This document shows positions 10,761 to 21,940 of a stretch of 64,000 nt of DNA, in pieces. Source of the stretch: Xanthostigma xanthostigma (Eukaryota > Arthropoda > Insecta > Raphidioptera > Raphidiidae); assembly GCA_963575645.1 (NCBI GenBank), contig OY754468.1:23212465-23276464 (forward strand), given 5' to 3'. A program made the translations under genes and the position numbers. Below the pieces are notes generated by a model. It searched no databases. It was not told the origin of the DNA and saw only the letters and a list, made by a program, of their open reading frames with translations. Numbering within the stretch: the first letter of the stretch is position 1; the number at the start of each line of letters is the position of its first letter.

Positions 10761-11162
10761 ATATTTATAAGTTACTAGAATAGTCATTTAAGTAGAGTTG
10801 CTTGTAACTGGTTGTAAGTTTTGCCTACTTTTCTTCTTTTTTGTTCATTGTTCAAATAATTTGCAGACAGTTAAACGACAGTTATTTTTGATATTCAAAA
10901 AAATAATAATTTATTCCAACATAGCAATATAATTGCAACTAAATTTGTTGCTAAGCTACTGACTTTTAATGACTTGAGACTGACAAAACTCGTATAAACT
11001 ATATTGAGTCCGCAACTGTACACACACAATACATGTAGACACAACCACTGAAATTGCGTAAAGAGAAAAGTTTGTACAGCAGGATAAACGTGTATAGAGA
11101 GACCTCAATTCTGTCGTTTCAGATAGGTCCGGGCTTAATTGAACAGACACACTTTTCAGATA
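10761..11162. other. No recognised gene
   Basis: Non-coding AT-rich spacer. Confidence 0.4.
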
Positions 11163-11567
11163 TCTATATATATAAAAGAAAGTGCCTCTGCTGCGTCTGT
11201 CTGTCTGTCTGAAAGCGATAAACTCAAAAACTACCGAACGGATTTTCATACGGTTTTCACTAATAGAAAAAGCGATAAAAGAGATAAGTTGTATATAAAT
11301 TGTAAATATCTTATACAAAAATGACGGTGTTTTGGCAAAAAAAACTGCTTTCGTACCATGTAGCGACATCTAGTAGAATTTGCTCAAAGCTATTAGTTCA
11401 GACATTTTTGCGCTGTAGTCGTCTTTTAATGGCCATAATGAATTATTTCATCCTTAATGAAATACATTTTGCAGACTATTTCGATAACACAAAATATATC
11501 TATCTATAATATAGGTATATATAAAAAGAACAATTTTGTACCCGAGTGAAACCGACCGGGCCGCTAG
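11163..11567 (+). mobile_element. Non-autonomous Helitron, 405 bp
   Basis: Begins A|TCTATATATATAAAAG and ends CCGCTAG|T. A hairpin-forming CCCGAGTGAAACCGACCGGG (11541-11560) lies just upstream of the terminal CTAG. These are the Helitron hallmarks: 5' TC, 3' hairpin plus CTRR, insertion between A and T, no target duplication. A (GTCT)n run is at about 11194-11210. No Rep/Helicase coding. Confidence 0.85.
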
Positions 11568-12169
11568 TTTATAAATAAATTAAGATGTCCCACGACGTCT
11601 CACGTTAATATAAAATGAATAATTGAAAAAACCGTTCAGATGAATACATGAATAATGTCTAAACAAAATTTTATTAAGTTCGGATCTATTATAAACGAAC
11701 ATTTTAGGACTCTATAATATTATCGCCATTCCACCATCACCTACCCACTGCCGGCCCATCGAGCGACCTTCCATCTAAACCATTAACGGATTTAACGGCA
11801 ATTCATGCTCAATTGATATAGTTATATTATAATATAATACCTACATCTGTACTTACCGGCCTTTATGGAACTTTCCAGCCGATTAGAATAAGACTAAGAG
11901 ATCTCGATATGAACACAATTACGGTCAAAGCCGATAATTGAAGCATAACAGAAATTACTTAACACTAGAACTGCGAAATAGGCAATTTGATTTCAAGAGA
12001 CTGCTTCTCATGCAAAAAGTTTTTTTTTGTAATATTTTATTGCGTTTTTTTAGTCTTTAAAATGTTGATTATTAAAACATTAATTTTTTTTAATTTAATG
12101 ATTATTTAATTCCAAAAACTACAAAATCATATATAATTATGTCTACAAAATTTTAAATCCACCATATTG
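11568..12169. other. No recognised gene
   Basis: Non-coding AT-rich spacer. Confidence 0.4.
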
Positions 12170-12560
12170 GGTTTAAAAATATAGCTTATCGTATTCCACT
12201 TGTCAAGCTTTTTCATTTGATACCCATGTCAAGAGGGTTGTGGAGAAAAAGGTAATCCGCCATCTTGGAACGTCCGCCATATTAGATTTACAATGACGTC
12301 ACATAGGCTATCGTATTTCAATCGTCAAACACTTTCATTTGACACCCAGGTTGTGGAGCAAAAGGTAACCCGCCATCTTGGGGCGTCCGTCATATTATAT
12401 TTACATTGACGTCGCATAGCTTATCGTATTCCACTCGTCAAACGCTTTCATTTGATACCCATGTCAAGAGGACTGTAGAGCAAAAAGTAACCCGCCATCT
12501 TGGGGCGTCCGCCGGTTTACAATGACGTCAGACAGTTTATCGTATTCCACTCGTTATACA
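12170..12560 (+). repeat. Tandem repeat, ~115-120-bp unit, 3-4 copies
   Basis: The phrase TTATCGTATTCCACT recurs at about 12186, 12308 (diverged), 12420 and 12537. Between recurrences lie TCATTTGATACCCATGTC and CCGCCATCTTGG. The spacing (about 112-123 bp) shows a diverged tandem array. No coding. Confidence 0.7.
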
Positions 12561-12900
12561 TTCGTTTCCTTGCGAAACGTGGAAATAATTACTCACATGA
12601 AATTTAGTACTTTATAACATTTTCTATTATCTAACAACGATCATTATTCACGACAGGTCAGCGTTTTTAATGTTTATTTTCTATGATCATTAAAATAAAG
12701 CGACATTAAATCTGCTTTTAATTTTAACTGCATATATATACATGAAAAACAATAAAAACTAAAGCTTGCGTGACTTCCGATGCTAATGGAAACTTATAGG
12801 TACATTATACTGCGCTAGTTAACGCGCTTGGAAATACCAACAATGCAAACAGTTCACTTGTTTACAAGAGTGCTATGTAACCTTATTTCATTAGGTTAAC
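12561..12900. other. No recognised gene
   Basis: Non-coding spacer left of the large TIR element. Confidence 0.4.
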
Positions 12901-13824
12901 ATATAGACCGGCAGCTCGTGACAGATTTTATCAACCAATCGTATCGCGTATGCCCTTCAAGTTGATGATTATAAAGTAGGTTTAACTAAAAAATGGATCT
13001 AAGCGAGATCGTGTGGGCGGGACATGCAGCGTGCAATGTCATCTGAAATTGCAAAAAAAAATTGAATTTTTAATCAATCGTATCGCGTATGCCATTCATG
13101 CCTTGATGTAATTTATAAAAAAACAAATCCAGAGAAGCAAAGGCATACGTTTAGGTCGGGGCCTTGTGGCTGAACTCAGTCCTCGAAGTTGCAAAAAAAA
13201 ACAATAATTTTAACCAATCGTATTGCGTATGCCGTGTCTACTAAATGTTTATATTGATTGTGAAAATCATTTTTGACCAGTCGGCATACGTTTCAACTGG
13301 GGCCAAATATTTTTTTTCAATGATGGCGTTTGTAAAAAAAAACCTTGTTTTAAATCAATCGTATCGTTATTGAAAATTGTTGCAAAACACTGTTTTCATT
13401 GTAAAATAAAGAAATACAAGCTGGCATACAATAATTTTGGGGTCCGGTGGTTGGAGGAACCAGAGAAGTTGCAAATTTTGATATGAATTTTTACCAATCG
13501 TATCGCGTATGCCCTTCTGGATTTTACTAGTAATCATACTTTTTTCATCAAATTCAAAAGGGCATACAATTTCCGTGGGGCAAAAACGCGTAATAGCCCA
13601 GTCAATGCACAGAAAAAACTGCCAAACCTGGAAATTCTACCAAACAGCACTGATTAGCACCAAAATTTGGCTGTAGGTTCTACTTACTCTCTATTTTAAA
13701 GTTGTCAATGAAAACCTATACTATTATCTTATAAAAACAACATTATAATATATATTTCTTATGCGCTTGCACCGACGTCTCTCAAAAACAATAGGCCTCT
13801 TCATATTTGTATATCAAACATCCT

Positions 13825-14290
13825 CCCAAAATTTGGTTTCATTCCGCTCATCCATGATGTTGGAACGGTAAAAAATGTCAAAACTGACATTTTCATCTGT
13901 CAAAGTATTTTCTAATAATTAATTAGTTATTTAAATCGTTAACTCAGAAGGCGTTGCATTTCACAAAATACTAATGTCAAAAGACTGACTAATATTTGAA
14001 ATGACATTCGTTTTTGAACAAATGCAGTATTTTTATTTTAAGACAGAACATACGCTGTTTTTAAATTCCCATGGTACAGTATGCAACAAACGAAGACAGA
14101 CGATTCGTGTATGCTATGTATTAGACAAAATTGAATTTATAGAGCTTGTTTTCTATATAAAGCTGTATAAAAAAGTGTTTCGACGAATTCTATTATACAA
14201 AATCTATGTAAAATTTTCTCCTCTTTCGTTTAAAACGAACTGATTTAAATTGAGCGAATTATAAGCAAAAAACTTAGTTTGCTTCTCGTT
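13825..14290 (+). repeat. Diverged copy of the core of fixed-end element B/C
   Basis: From CCTCCCAAAATTTGG through GGCGTTGCATTTCACA to TTTCTCCTCTTTCGTTTAA, this follows in order the interior of the copies at 19950-20631 and 58519-59227, but is more diverged and lacks their ends. It lies in the middle of the 140-bp-unit element. Confidence 0.6.
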
Positions 14291-14319
14291 TGGGAGTTTT
14301 GGAGGGTTTTTAATTATTT

Positions 14320-14480
14320 GTTGTTCTAGCGGCAATAGAAATACACACTCTGTGAAAATTTCAACTCTCTACCTATTACGGTTTTTGAGATACAACCCGC
14401 TGACAGACAGACGGACTGACAGCGGAGGCTTAGTAATAGGGTCCCGTTGAGCACCCTTCGGGTACGAAAACCTAAAAACA
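14320..14480 (+). repeat. Lepidopteran-type repeat tail (GGGTCCCGTT / GGGTACG)
   Basis: CAGACAGACGGACTGACAGC is followed by GCTTAGTAATAGGGTCCCGT and CCCTTCGGGTACGAAAACC. I recall this series as one of the commonest repeats of moth and butterfly genomes. It supports the taxonomic call. Confidence 0.6.
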
Positions 14481-14929
14481 ATGAATTTTTCGGGGACAAC
14501 TCATATTTTCGTGTAACTTTAACTATTCCCGCAGCGGACGCCGTGGAAGCTCTCAAGAGGCACGACTTTTTCCGACTTAGTTGACGAATATTATCATAAC
14601 TTTAGCTAATTTGCACATAATATACATAATATATAGCCCATATTGGTCAGGAGTAATGTACCTTTCAAACGATGAACGAATTTTCCAAATAGGTGCAGTG
14701 GTTCCGAAGATTACCCTCTACATAAACAAAAACACAAAATTTGCTCTCTCTCTCTTTATAATATTAAGTATAGATAGATGTATTCACATCTACCGCACCC
14801 AAACGGAGCGTGTCCGCGCAGACACGGGCCGGCGTCGGCCAGCATTCTCCGCAAGAATGTTTTGTCTGTGCCGGCGCGTGTCTGTGCTAGTCGCGCGGCT
14901 AGTATGAATGCGATCGCCGACACGAACAG

Positions 14930-15073
14930 TTTGGTTTGAACTTTGTCTTGCTTAGTTATCATTGGTTTAATTCTAGTTACAATGGTCTCAAACTCATATT
15001 TACTCATCCTAAAATATTTAAAGAATCTGTCCTCATCATCCAAGAGCTTCTTATATAATGTGTAGAACTCTCC
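14930..15073 (-). pseudogene. Harbinger-type transposase, N-terminal fragment
   Basis: The minus-strand frame encodes GEFYTLYKKLLDDEDRFFKY followed directly by FRMSKYEFETIV and KPMITKQD, which matches the conserved block before the DDE domain of PIF/Harbinger transposases. The open frame extends upstream to about 15376, but that part was not recognised. Downstream of KQD the sequence leaves the family abruptly at about 14930, where a GC-rich palindromic insert (14763-14930) begins, so the catalytic domain is missing here. It lies centrally in the long-TIR element, which makes a PIF-related origin of that element plausible but unproven. Confidence 0.7.
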
Positions 15074-15373
15074 TTCTTTTTTTCGTTTGAGCTCATGGGA
15101 CGCACTGCAAACCTTTTTCTTTGTTGCACTTCTACACAACCCGATTCTTCCTATTCTAGTAAAATTACCATCAAGGCTAGTTCTATCGAAAAATTGCGAA
15201 ACATGGTATGCACGGGCACTTTCTAGTTTTCCTGATGGCGTCTGTTCATGCCGGGTGTGCTGTTGCTGTATAGATGTGAAAACTATTGTCTGTGCCGTGT
15301 CTGCTACGTTACGTGCTGGTAGATCTGAACATACCTTAAAATGTGTACCTATTTGAAATTTCGGTATATGTTT

Positions 15374-15822
15374 CATGTATATAGTTCGTGTATAAGCTTT
15401 GAACGGTTTGTCTCTGTCGATTTTTGTCGATTTACATTAAGTTAATACACACACACACACACATGCATATTTTTGTGTACGAGTGAATTGAATTGAAGCA
15501 ATAATTATTTGACTTACCTTTCGTATGATAAATATTTTTATTTCAATCGGAACTCTTTGTAGCACGAGGAATGGTAACCGATCATGTCATCGTCCCAATC
15601 GCATAACGGCTAACGTGAATCCGTATGCCTTCATAAAATTTGGCCGAATAGCATAATTTTGCAGAAAAATTGCAAAGGGCATAAATTTGACTCTATTTAA
15701 TAAATAGAGTAACTGTGATCCATTGAAGTTAATGATAAGTATTTCGTGGCATACTTGATTCGATTGAAAAAAAAATTCCAAACATCTCCTTTTTAAAAAA
15801 ATGTTGATTCTCGTTATTGTCC
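15374..15822. other. Spacer with (AC)n microsatellite
   Basis: Non-coding; (AC)n run at about 15447-15463. No further features recognised before the right-hand array of the long-TIR element. Confidence 0.5.
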
Positions 15823-16498
15823 CGCACAATTTGTATGCCCTTTTAAATTTGATAAGAAATAATAATTACGAAGTTAAATCCAAAAGGGCATACACGATAC
15901 GATTGGTTTATTATGGATACATTTTTTACAGTTTTAAAACGTATGCCTTTGGACAAGGTCTCGAAAATATGTATGCCGTTAAAATATATAACATATAAAA
16001 ATCGGAATTAACCATGGGTTCAAAGGCATACACGATACGATTGATTTAAAACAAGGTTTTTTTTTACAAACGCCATCATTGAAAAAAAATATTTGGCCCC
16101 AGTTGAAACGTATGCCGACTGGTCAAAAATGATTTTCACAATCAATATAAACATTTAGTAGACACGGCATACGCAATACGATTGGTTAAAATTATTGTTT
16201 TTTTTTGCAACTTCGAGGACTGAGTTCAGCCACAAGGCCCCGACCTAAACGTATGCCTTTGCTTCTCTGGATTTGTTTTTTTATAAATTACATCAAGGCA
16301 TGAATGGCATACGCGATACGATTGATTAAAAATTCAATTTTTTTTTGCAATTTCAGATGACATTGCACGCTGCATGTCCCGCCCACACGATCTCACTTAG
16401 ATCCATTTTTTAGTTAAATCTACTTTATAATCATCAACTTGAAGGGCATACGCGATACGATTGGTTGATAAAATCTGTCACGAGCTGCCGGTCTAATA

Positions 16499-16953
16499 GG
16501 AGTTCAGAATTTTTTGTATCGTAGCAGGTAAAAATAACTATTCTTATTCAAACGAATTTATCAATTTTAACAATGAATTATATTATTTAATCATAATAAT
16601 TAATTGTTCAATAGAATAAGATTTCTTACCTCGACTAAATTCATTGTGTTGGTGAATAAGATAATATTATGAAACGATATGTAGCCATTATATTTTTTAG
16701 ACGGCTTAGGTATACACAAGAAAAAATGTAAAAGCTACTGCCAAAATTTTAACCCTAAACTCTCAATTGTGCGTTGGTTAAGTTTCATTATTCCACAGGG
16801 CCCACAAAAAGTAGACATTTAATTTTTTTTATATATGACACAATGCACCGCTGGAATCACAAATTATGAGAGCTAATATTTATAATAACAACATCACAAT
16901 ATTGACTTTCTCAAAATATTGATTATTATTAATATTTAATAATCTATATTTAG
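16499..16953. other. No recognised gene
   Basis: AT-rich non-coding spacer. Confidence 0.4.
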
Positions 16954-17552
16954 TCTATACTAATATTATAAAGAGAAAAGATTTGTATTTTTGTTTGTAA
17001 TGAATAAACTCAAAAACTACTGAACCAATTTTAAAAATTATTATACTAATAGAATGATAACTTATCACTGAGTAACATAGGTTATATTGTTTATCCATTT
17101 AAATTAGGGATCCCTACGAAAACTCCAATAATGTAACCCAAGGTGTAAAAAATTTACACATAAAAATCCTTGCATCGCATGCGCTGCAAAAATATTATAT
17201 AAAGAGGTAAAGTTTGTAAGTTTGGATGTAGGAGGTAATCTCCGAAACTACTCATCCGATTTCAAATTTTTTTTACCAACATTTAGAATGGACCTTCAGG
17301 ATAAATATAGGCTATATAGCTGGGGAGCTCATGTACCTCTTTTCACGAAGTGTTTGATGCGGTGTGCGGGTAACGACTAGTATTAAATACTAGCAAACAA
17401 ACACAATCAAAAAGTGGTACGTGTAGCTCTTGGGCTAATACCATAACGCGTTAAAATAAAAGTGCTTTTCGTGGAGACCAATTTTCCAACATAAGTCGAC
17501 GAAACAACAGTGGCAATGTACAAATCCGGACGAAGCTAAACCGAGCCGCTAG
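16954..17552 (+). mobile_element. Helitron with a second Helitron nested in it
   Basis: The outer copy starts TCTATACTAATATTATAAAG and ends CCGAGCCGCTAG|T at 17552 after a degenerate GC stem. Internal text such as AACTCAAAAACTACTGAACC is Helitron-typical. The outer element's sequence is interrupted from about 17192 to 17380 by a second copy that starts ATATTATATAAAGAGG and ends GGTAACGACTAG|T. Neither has coding capacity. The order of insertion is clear: outer first, inner later. Confidence 0.75.
17192..17380 (+). mobile_element. Inner nested Helitron fragment, ~190 bp
   Basis: Contains AGGTAATCTCCGAAACTACT and GGCTATATAGCTGGGGAGC, then GTGCGGGTAACGACTAG followed by T. The 5' TC terminus is not evident, so it may be truncated. 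Confidence 0.6.
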
Positions 17553-17875
17553 TTATTAAATAATGTATTGTGAAAAAAATAAATCATTTTAGTCATTGAA
17601 CTTCAATCAATTTTCAACTCGTAAGAGATCGACGAACTAAACCATTTCGTTTTATTATTAGTCGCTGAAAATAAAGTATAGGTAACTGAAATATATTTCA
17701 TATTATAAAGTTATGTGATGTTAAATAGCAACTTTAACAGGCTAAACTTTAAACAAATATCTGCTTCAATATGCAAAATATTATTACAGCTGAACTTAAT
17801 TACAATTATCGGATGTTTGTACAGAGTTTCTCAATAATTTATTTGTCTTAGTTGCCTGGTGCATAACCTTGAATT
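17553..17875. other. No recognised gene
   Basis: AT-rich spacer. Confidence 0.4.
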
Positions 17876-18280
17876 AATAATAATAATAATAAAAATAATC
17901 TGTTTAACGTCCGTTTCTCGACTTTATGTCATAACACACGCCATTCGCACCATTACTATTTTTCCATTTTTCCACTAACCACACTTCCTGTTATTTTCTA
18001 TATTTTTAAACTTCAACTTATTTAATAGCAATGGGCAAATGAAGGATTTTTTAGGAAATTAGGATATGGTAGGCAAATTTTTAGCATAGGCGTTTGACAG
18101 GTAATCGGCCATGGCCTTGAATAAGGAACCATCTCGATATTTATCCGGTACAGGAATTACCGTTTCTCGGCGAGAGACAGTGGGAAAAACTCCCAGCCAT
18201 ATCTGCCCCCGTCGGGATTCGAACCCGGTACCTCCCGAATGCGAGTCTAGTGCTCTCACTGCTACGCCACCCCGCTCGGT
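17876..18280 (-). mobile_element. tRNA-derived SINE with (ATT)n tail, copy 1
   Basis: On the minus strand the head ACCGAGCGGGGTGGCGTAGC carries a box-A-like sequence, and GGGTTCGAATCCC is a perfect tRNA-type box B. The body continues with GAAACGGTAATTCCTGTACC and CCTTATTCAAGGCC and ends in an (ATT)n tail. It matches copy 2 at 20957-21397 throughout but lacks a ~45-bp internal block. Pol III transcription and LINE-mediated retroposition are inferred from family biology. No target duplication was seen at this copy. The apparent reading frame across the head is an artefact. Confidence 0.85.
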
Positions 18281-19834
18281 ATGAAGAAGAAGAATGACAA
18301 AAAGCACTACGGTCTCTGTTATACTCTACTTTTCGGTTTATTTGCTCGTAATCGACGGCTCGGTTGACTATCTACTAATCTATTGAATCTACTTTTAACG
18401 AGTCCATGAGTATATGGTCGAAGTTATATTACACGTATGTACAATAATGGTTATTGCTTTTAGAAAAGAAAGTAGAATAATGTCATTTCAACAGTTCAAC
18501 AAATAGATGTATTTTCGTGACAACATTTACACTAGTATAAAAACTATTCGTGACATTTTAAATGCTTTTTACGAAGACGTATAGTGCTTTTAATTTAATT
18601 AAATGTGATTAATCGTATTGTGATCGTGTGCTAAATACGCCTCACGCAATCTGAATTACTTTCATATTTCACAAAAATGTTCTGTTGACGTGACGGAAAT
18701 GGACTGTATTTATACAGGGTTGCCACGGAAGCATTCACTATTTTTGTTTAAATGTCGATTTTATTAAGGTTATATGCTCGATAGAGCAATGTATAGATAA
18801 TACACTGAAATTTTAATATGTTAATTATGCATATCTCATACATTCAACTGCATTTTTTAAAAAACATTGGTCGTCTAGTTTTAAAGTAATTAAATATTAA
18901 AAATGAGATTTTTAACACAATGATAAATGAGAAGACTGACCGGAAGTGTATATAAAAATAAGATTAAACCAAATTGGCTATAGACAAATTAAAAAAAAAC
19001 TGATTATTGGAAAGTTCGACTCTTTTAGATAACGTAAAAATTAAAAAATCTATACTTTCCCGTGCAGTTTTGGAGAAATATTAATTAAAAATTTTGGAAA
19101 CAACTCTCAAAATCTCTATTTTCTAGATTTGAATTATATCACCATGAAAACCAGATTACATTAAAAGTTTTTCATAAATTTTGTTTTTATTAAATACTTT
19201 TTGTGACGTTGCTAATAACTAAAACTTGAAAGTTGGATATTATTTCATTTACCGTGTATTAAAAACTGCATTTTTAATATCCAATTACTCAAAAACCATA
19301 CGTCTAACGGTTCAAAGATTTTTAAAAACAACACGTAAGTTAAAATCTTTTGTGTTCACTGAGCTCAATTAAATATACTGCTAAAGTCAAAACTTTATGA
19401 TATTATGTCAAATTTTTAAATACTAATTTCTTAAATATTGAAAAATAAAACTATGATCTACAGGATATAATATTTCCATAAGAAATAGTAATTTACCAAG
19501 TCATATAACATTTTTTTATTACAACAACATAAGGACGCAGTTTTTATTAACACGGTCGTGGGTGTATAACTTTAATGTATATTAGTTACGAAATAAAGTA
19601 CTTTGTAAAAATATTTAAATATGGAATAAAACCAGTAAACAAATTTTTTTAAACAAGCTTCTTTAAAAACCTTACTTATTCTTTTTTTTATTTATTAGAA
19701 ATACCTAATAAAATAATTTTTATATGAAAAAAAGCTATTTACATTAATGGAATCACGTTCTTCCACCACCAGCACCGGGACTTCCACCATAAGTTATTTT
19801 TTTCATTTTCAACCTATTATTTAATAAACAAGCG
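18281..19834. other. No recognised gene in 1.55 kb
   Basis: AT-rich and unstructured. A tiny glycine-rich minus-strand frame near 19753-19806 is too short to support. Nothing else was seen. Confidence 0.4.
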
Positions 19835-19945
19835 TACTCTATAATATATTTTTGCACATTTCTCTATAAAATAACTTCGTTTCATTTTTGATAGCAATAG
19901 TGAAATGACCCATTTTGCACTAGTGCGCAAAATATAACAAAAAAA
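19835..19945. repeat. Short dispersed repeat, copy 2
   Basis: Matches 3160-3255 and 49985-50085 (TTTTTGCACA, CTATAAAATA, GTGAAATGACCCATTTTGCA, CACTAGTGCG). Confidence 0.5.
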
Positions 19946-19949
19946 AAAA

Positions 19950-20631
19950 ATTGGTTGTCTGTAAAGTCGGTTTACGGACGATAGTTTTACGTGATAACGT
20001 ATTCCGTAATACATAACCTAAACCTCCCAAAATTTGGTTTCAATCCGCTTATCCTTGGTGTCGGAATGATAAGAAATGTCAAAAGTGACGTTTGCAACTT
20101 ACAAAGTATTATGTTCTAATAATAATTAGTTATTCCAATACTTAACTTAGAAGGCGTTGCATTTCACAATATACTAATGTCAAAAAATTGAATTAAACAT
20201 TAGAAATGCAGCCGTTTTCATGTTAAGACAAGACATACGTTTGCTTCTAATTTCCATGTACGGCAAACAAAGACAACCGACCGCGTCGCGCCATGCATTA
20301 GACAACATTGCATTTATACAGCTATTTTTCTATATAAATTTGTATAAAATATTTTTCTATATAAATTTGTATAAAAAAACTGTTTAGGCAAATTCTGTTA
20401 TACGAAATCTATGTAAAATGTTCTCCTCTTTCGTTTAAGACTGGTTTCAAACCGATCTGATTTAAATTGAGCGAGAAATTAGCAAAAAGCACGCACAGGG
20501 TCAGGCGGAACGTTACGCGTTATGCGTTATGCGTTACGCGTTACGTTACACTTTTTCGTACATGCAGCCGGTGTTTTATCAATTTATAATATTGGTGATT
20601 CATCAATTTATAAGACGTTATCACGTCAAAA
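19950..20631. repeat. Fixed-end dispersed element, copy B
   Basis: Starts TTGGTTGTCTGTAAAGTCGG after an A-run and ends ACGTTATCACGTCAAAA. It is nearly identical over its length to copy C at 58519-59227, differing by a few substitutions, for example in the GTCAAAAGTGACGTT region, and in the number of ACGCGTTATGCGTT-type units (20512-20547). It includes a ~30-bp direct duplication TTTCTATATAAATTTGTA at 20326-20375. The near-identity suggests recent mobility or duplication. Confidence 0.8.
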
Positions 20632-20943
20632 TGCAATCTTACTAACCCAACAATAATTTCCAAAATCGATCTATCAGTTACAGTTTACAGTTTGGTAAAA
20701 AACTACTTCTAGGTACATAAATTACTAGTATCTTTATGTCTCTCCTATTGGTCAATCTTTCTGTATCATTCTAAATTATGACTATATTTTTCTAGCATAA
20801 GCACTGATTTGTCAGTCTGTTATTTAATCACTCCTAATATATCAGTTTGATATGTTTCGGTTAAAAGTATGCTTTTGTCAAAAACGTCTGACAATGCAAA
20901 GACGATTCCGGTACTTCGTCAAATCTAGAAATTTAAAAGTGTA
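20632..20943. other. No recognised gene
   Basis: Non-coding spacer between repeat copy B and the SINE. Confidence 0.4.
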
Positions 20944-20956
20944 TAATTTGAATGGA

Positions 20957-21397
20957 ACCGAGCGGGGTGGCGTAGCGGTGAGAGCACTAGACTCGCATTC
21001 GGGATGTACCGGGTTTGAATTCCGGCGGGGGCAGATATAGATTGTAGCGTAGCTGGGAGTTTTTCCCACTGCCTCTCGCCGAGAAACGGTAATTCCTGTA
21101 CCGGCCATCTTTTTGAGGTTTTCCACGGTTTCCCTCAATAATTCCAGATAAATATCGAGATAGTTCCTTATTCAAGGCCGTGGCCGATTACCTGTCAAAC
21201 TCCTATGCTCAAAATTTGCCTACCTTATCTTAATTTCCTAAAAAATCCTTCATTCGCCTTTTCCTATTATTTAAGTTGAAGTTTAAAAATTGTAAAAAAT
21301 AACAGGATGTGTGGTAGAAAAAAATAGTAATGAGGCGAATGGCGTCTGTTATGACATAAAGTCGAGAAACGAACGTTAAACGCATTATTATTATTAT
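20957..21397 (+). mobile_element. tRNA-derived SINE with (ATT)n tail, copy 2
   Basis: Head ACCGAGCGGGGTGGCGTAGC, a slightly decayed box B (GGGTTTGAATTCC), the same body as copy 1, and an (ATT)n tail at 21384-21399. The 13-bp direct repeat TAATTTGAATGGA flanks it exactly (20944-20956 and 21398-21410), as expected from target-primed integration. The copy retains a ~45-bp internal block (GAGGTTTTCCACGGTTTCCC region) missing from copy 1. Confidence 0.92.
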
Positions 21398-21454
21398 TAA
21401 TTTGAATGGATTTCTAGTTTGTATACATCACTAAATATTTTTTTAAAGAATTTT

Positions 21455-21937
21455 ATTGAATTGAAACATCTAATGGCACGTTTGGTAGGGAGCAACGTTT
21501 AATGGGAGGACGTTACGTTTGTGTGCATTGGGTTTAACCCGGCTATAACTGAAGGCGACATCTAGATAATAGGGAGAAGTTTAGTTTTGAAATCAGAAAG
21601 GATTCTATTTATATCTAGAAGTCTACACTCTACTTATTAGTTTTTCGTTAGATGCAGACAGCGCGTGGCGGTTGCTTTGCTGTATGCGTTGGATTATAAC
21701 TGGGCTTTTGTTAAGAGAGAGAGATTGTGAATTATAGACGCTCAACAGCTGAGGTCATCAGCGTCCGGCTTTTTTTAAAGGCGACAACTAAATGAGAGGT
21801 CCAAATTTAGTTACATGGCGATATTTAGTTATTAGAATTTCGTAAGTTGACAGAACGAAATTTAGTAGATAACAGGGCAAAATTTAGTTACAAGGTGAAA
21901 TTTAGTTAGAAAACCATATTTAATTACTAGAGTATCG
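21455..21937. repeat. 'TTCGTTAGATGACAG / GGCGACAT' repeat cluster
   Basis: Holds several degenerate copies of AAATTTAGTTA-CTAGA-GTTTCGTTAG and AAGGCGACATCTAG, related to 10600-10760 and 41160-41412. The same text resumes after the MITE at 21941-22379, which shows that the MITE landed inside an existing copy. Confidence 0.6.
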
Positions 21938-21940
21938 TTA

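Larger units (their letters stand above)
12904..16495. mobile_element. 3.6-kb TIR element with 140-bp-unit arrays at both ends
   Basis: The left end TAGACCGGCAGCTCG is mirrored at the right end. Inverted similarity is nearly perfect over about 470 bp (12904-13371 and 16029-16495) and continues in diverged form for one more unit. ATA flanks both ends (12901-12903 and 16496-16498); the data also fit a 2-bp TA duplication. Inside each arm the phrase CCAATCGTATCGCGTATGCC repeats with a 139-141-bp period: 12935, 13074, 13214, 13355 and 13494 at the left, with mirrored positions at the right. Most units also carry GGCATAC downstream, so each is a loose hairpin. The centre holds a Harbinger-like fragment and other repeats. 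Superfamily is unproven. Confidence 0.85.

Noticed and set aside
15441..15465. (AC)n as regulatory Z-DNA
   Set aside because: A short microsatellite; nothing supports function.
18059..18307. Open frame with an ERGGVAVRALDSHSG start, also at 20.9 kb
   Set aside because: This is the translated head of the tRNA-derived SINE, not a protein gene.
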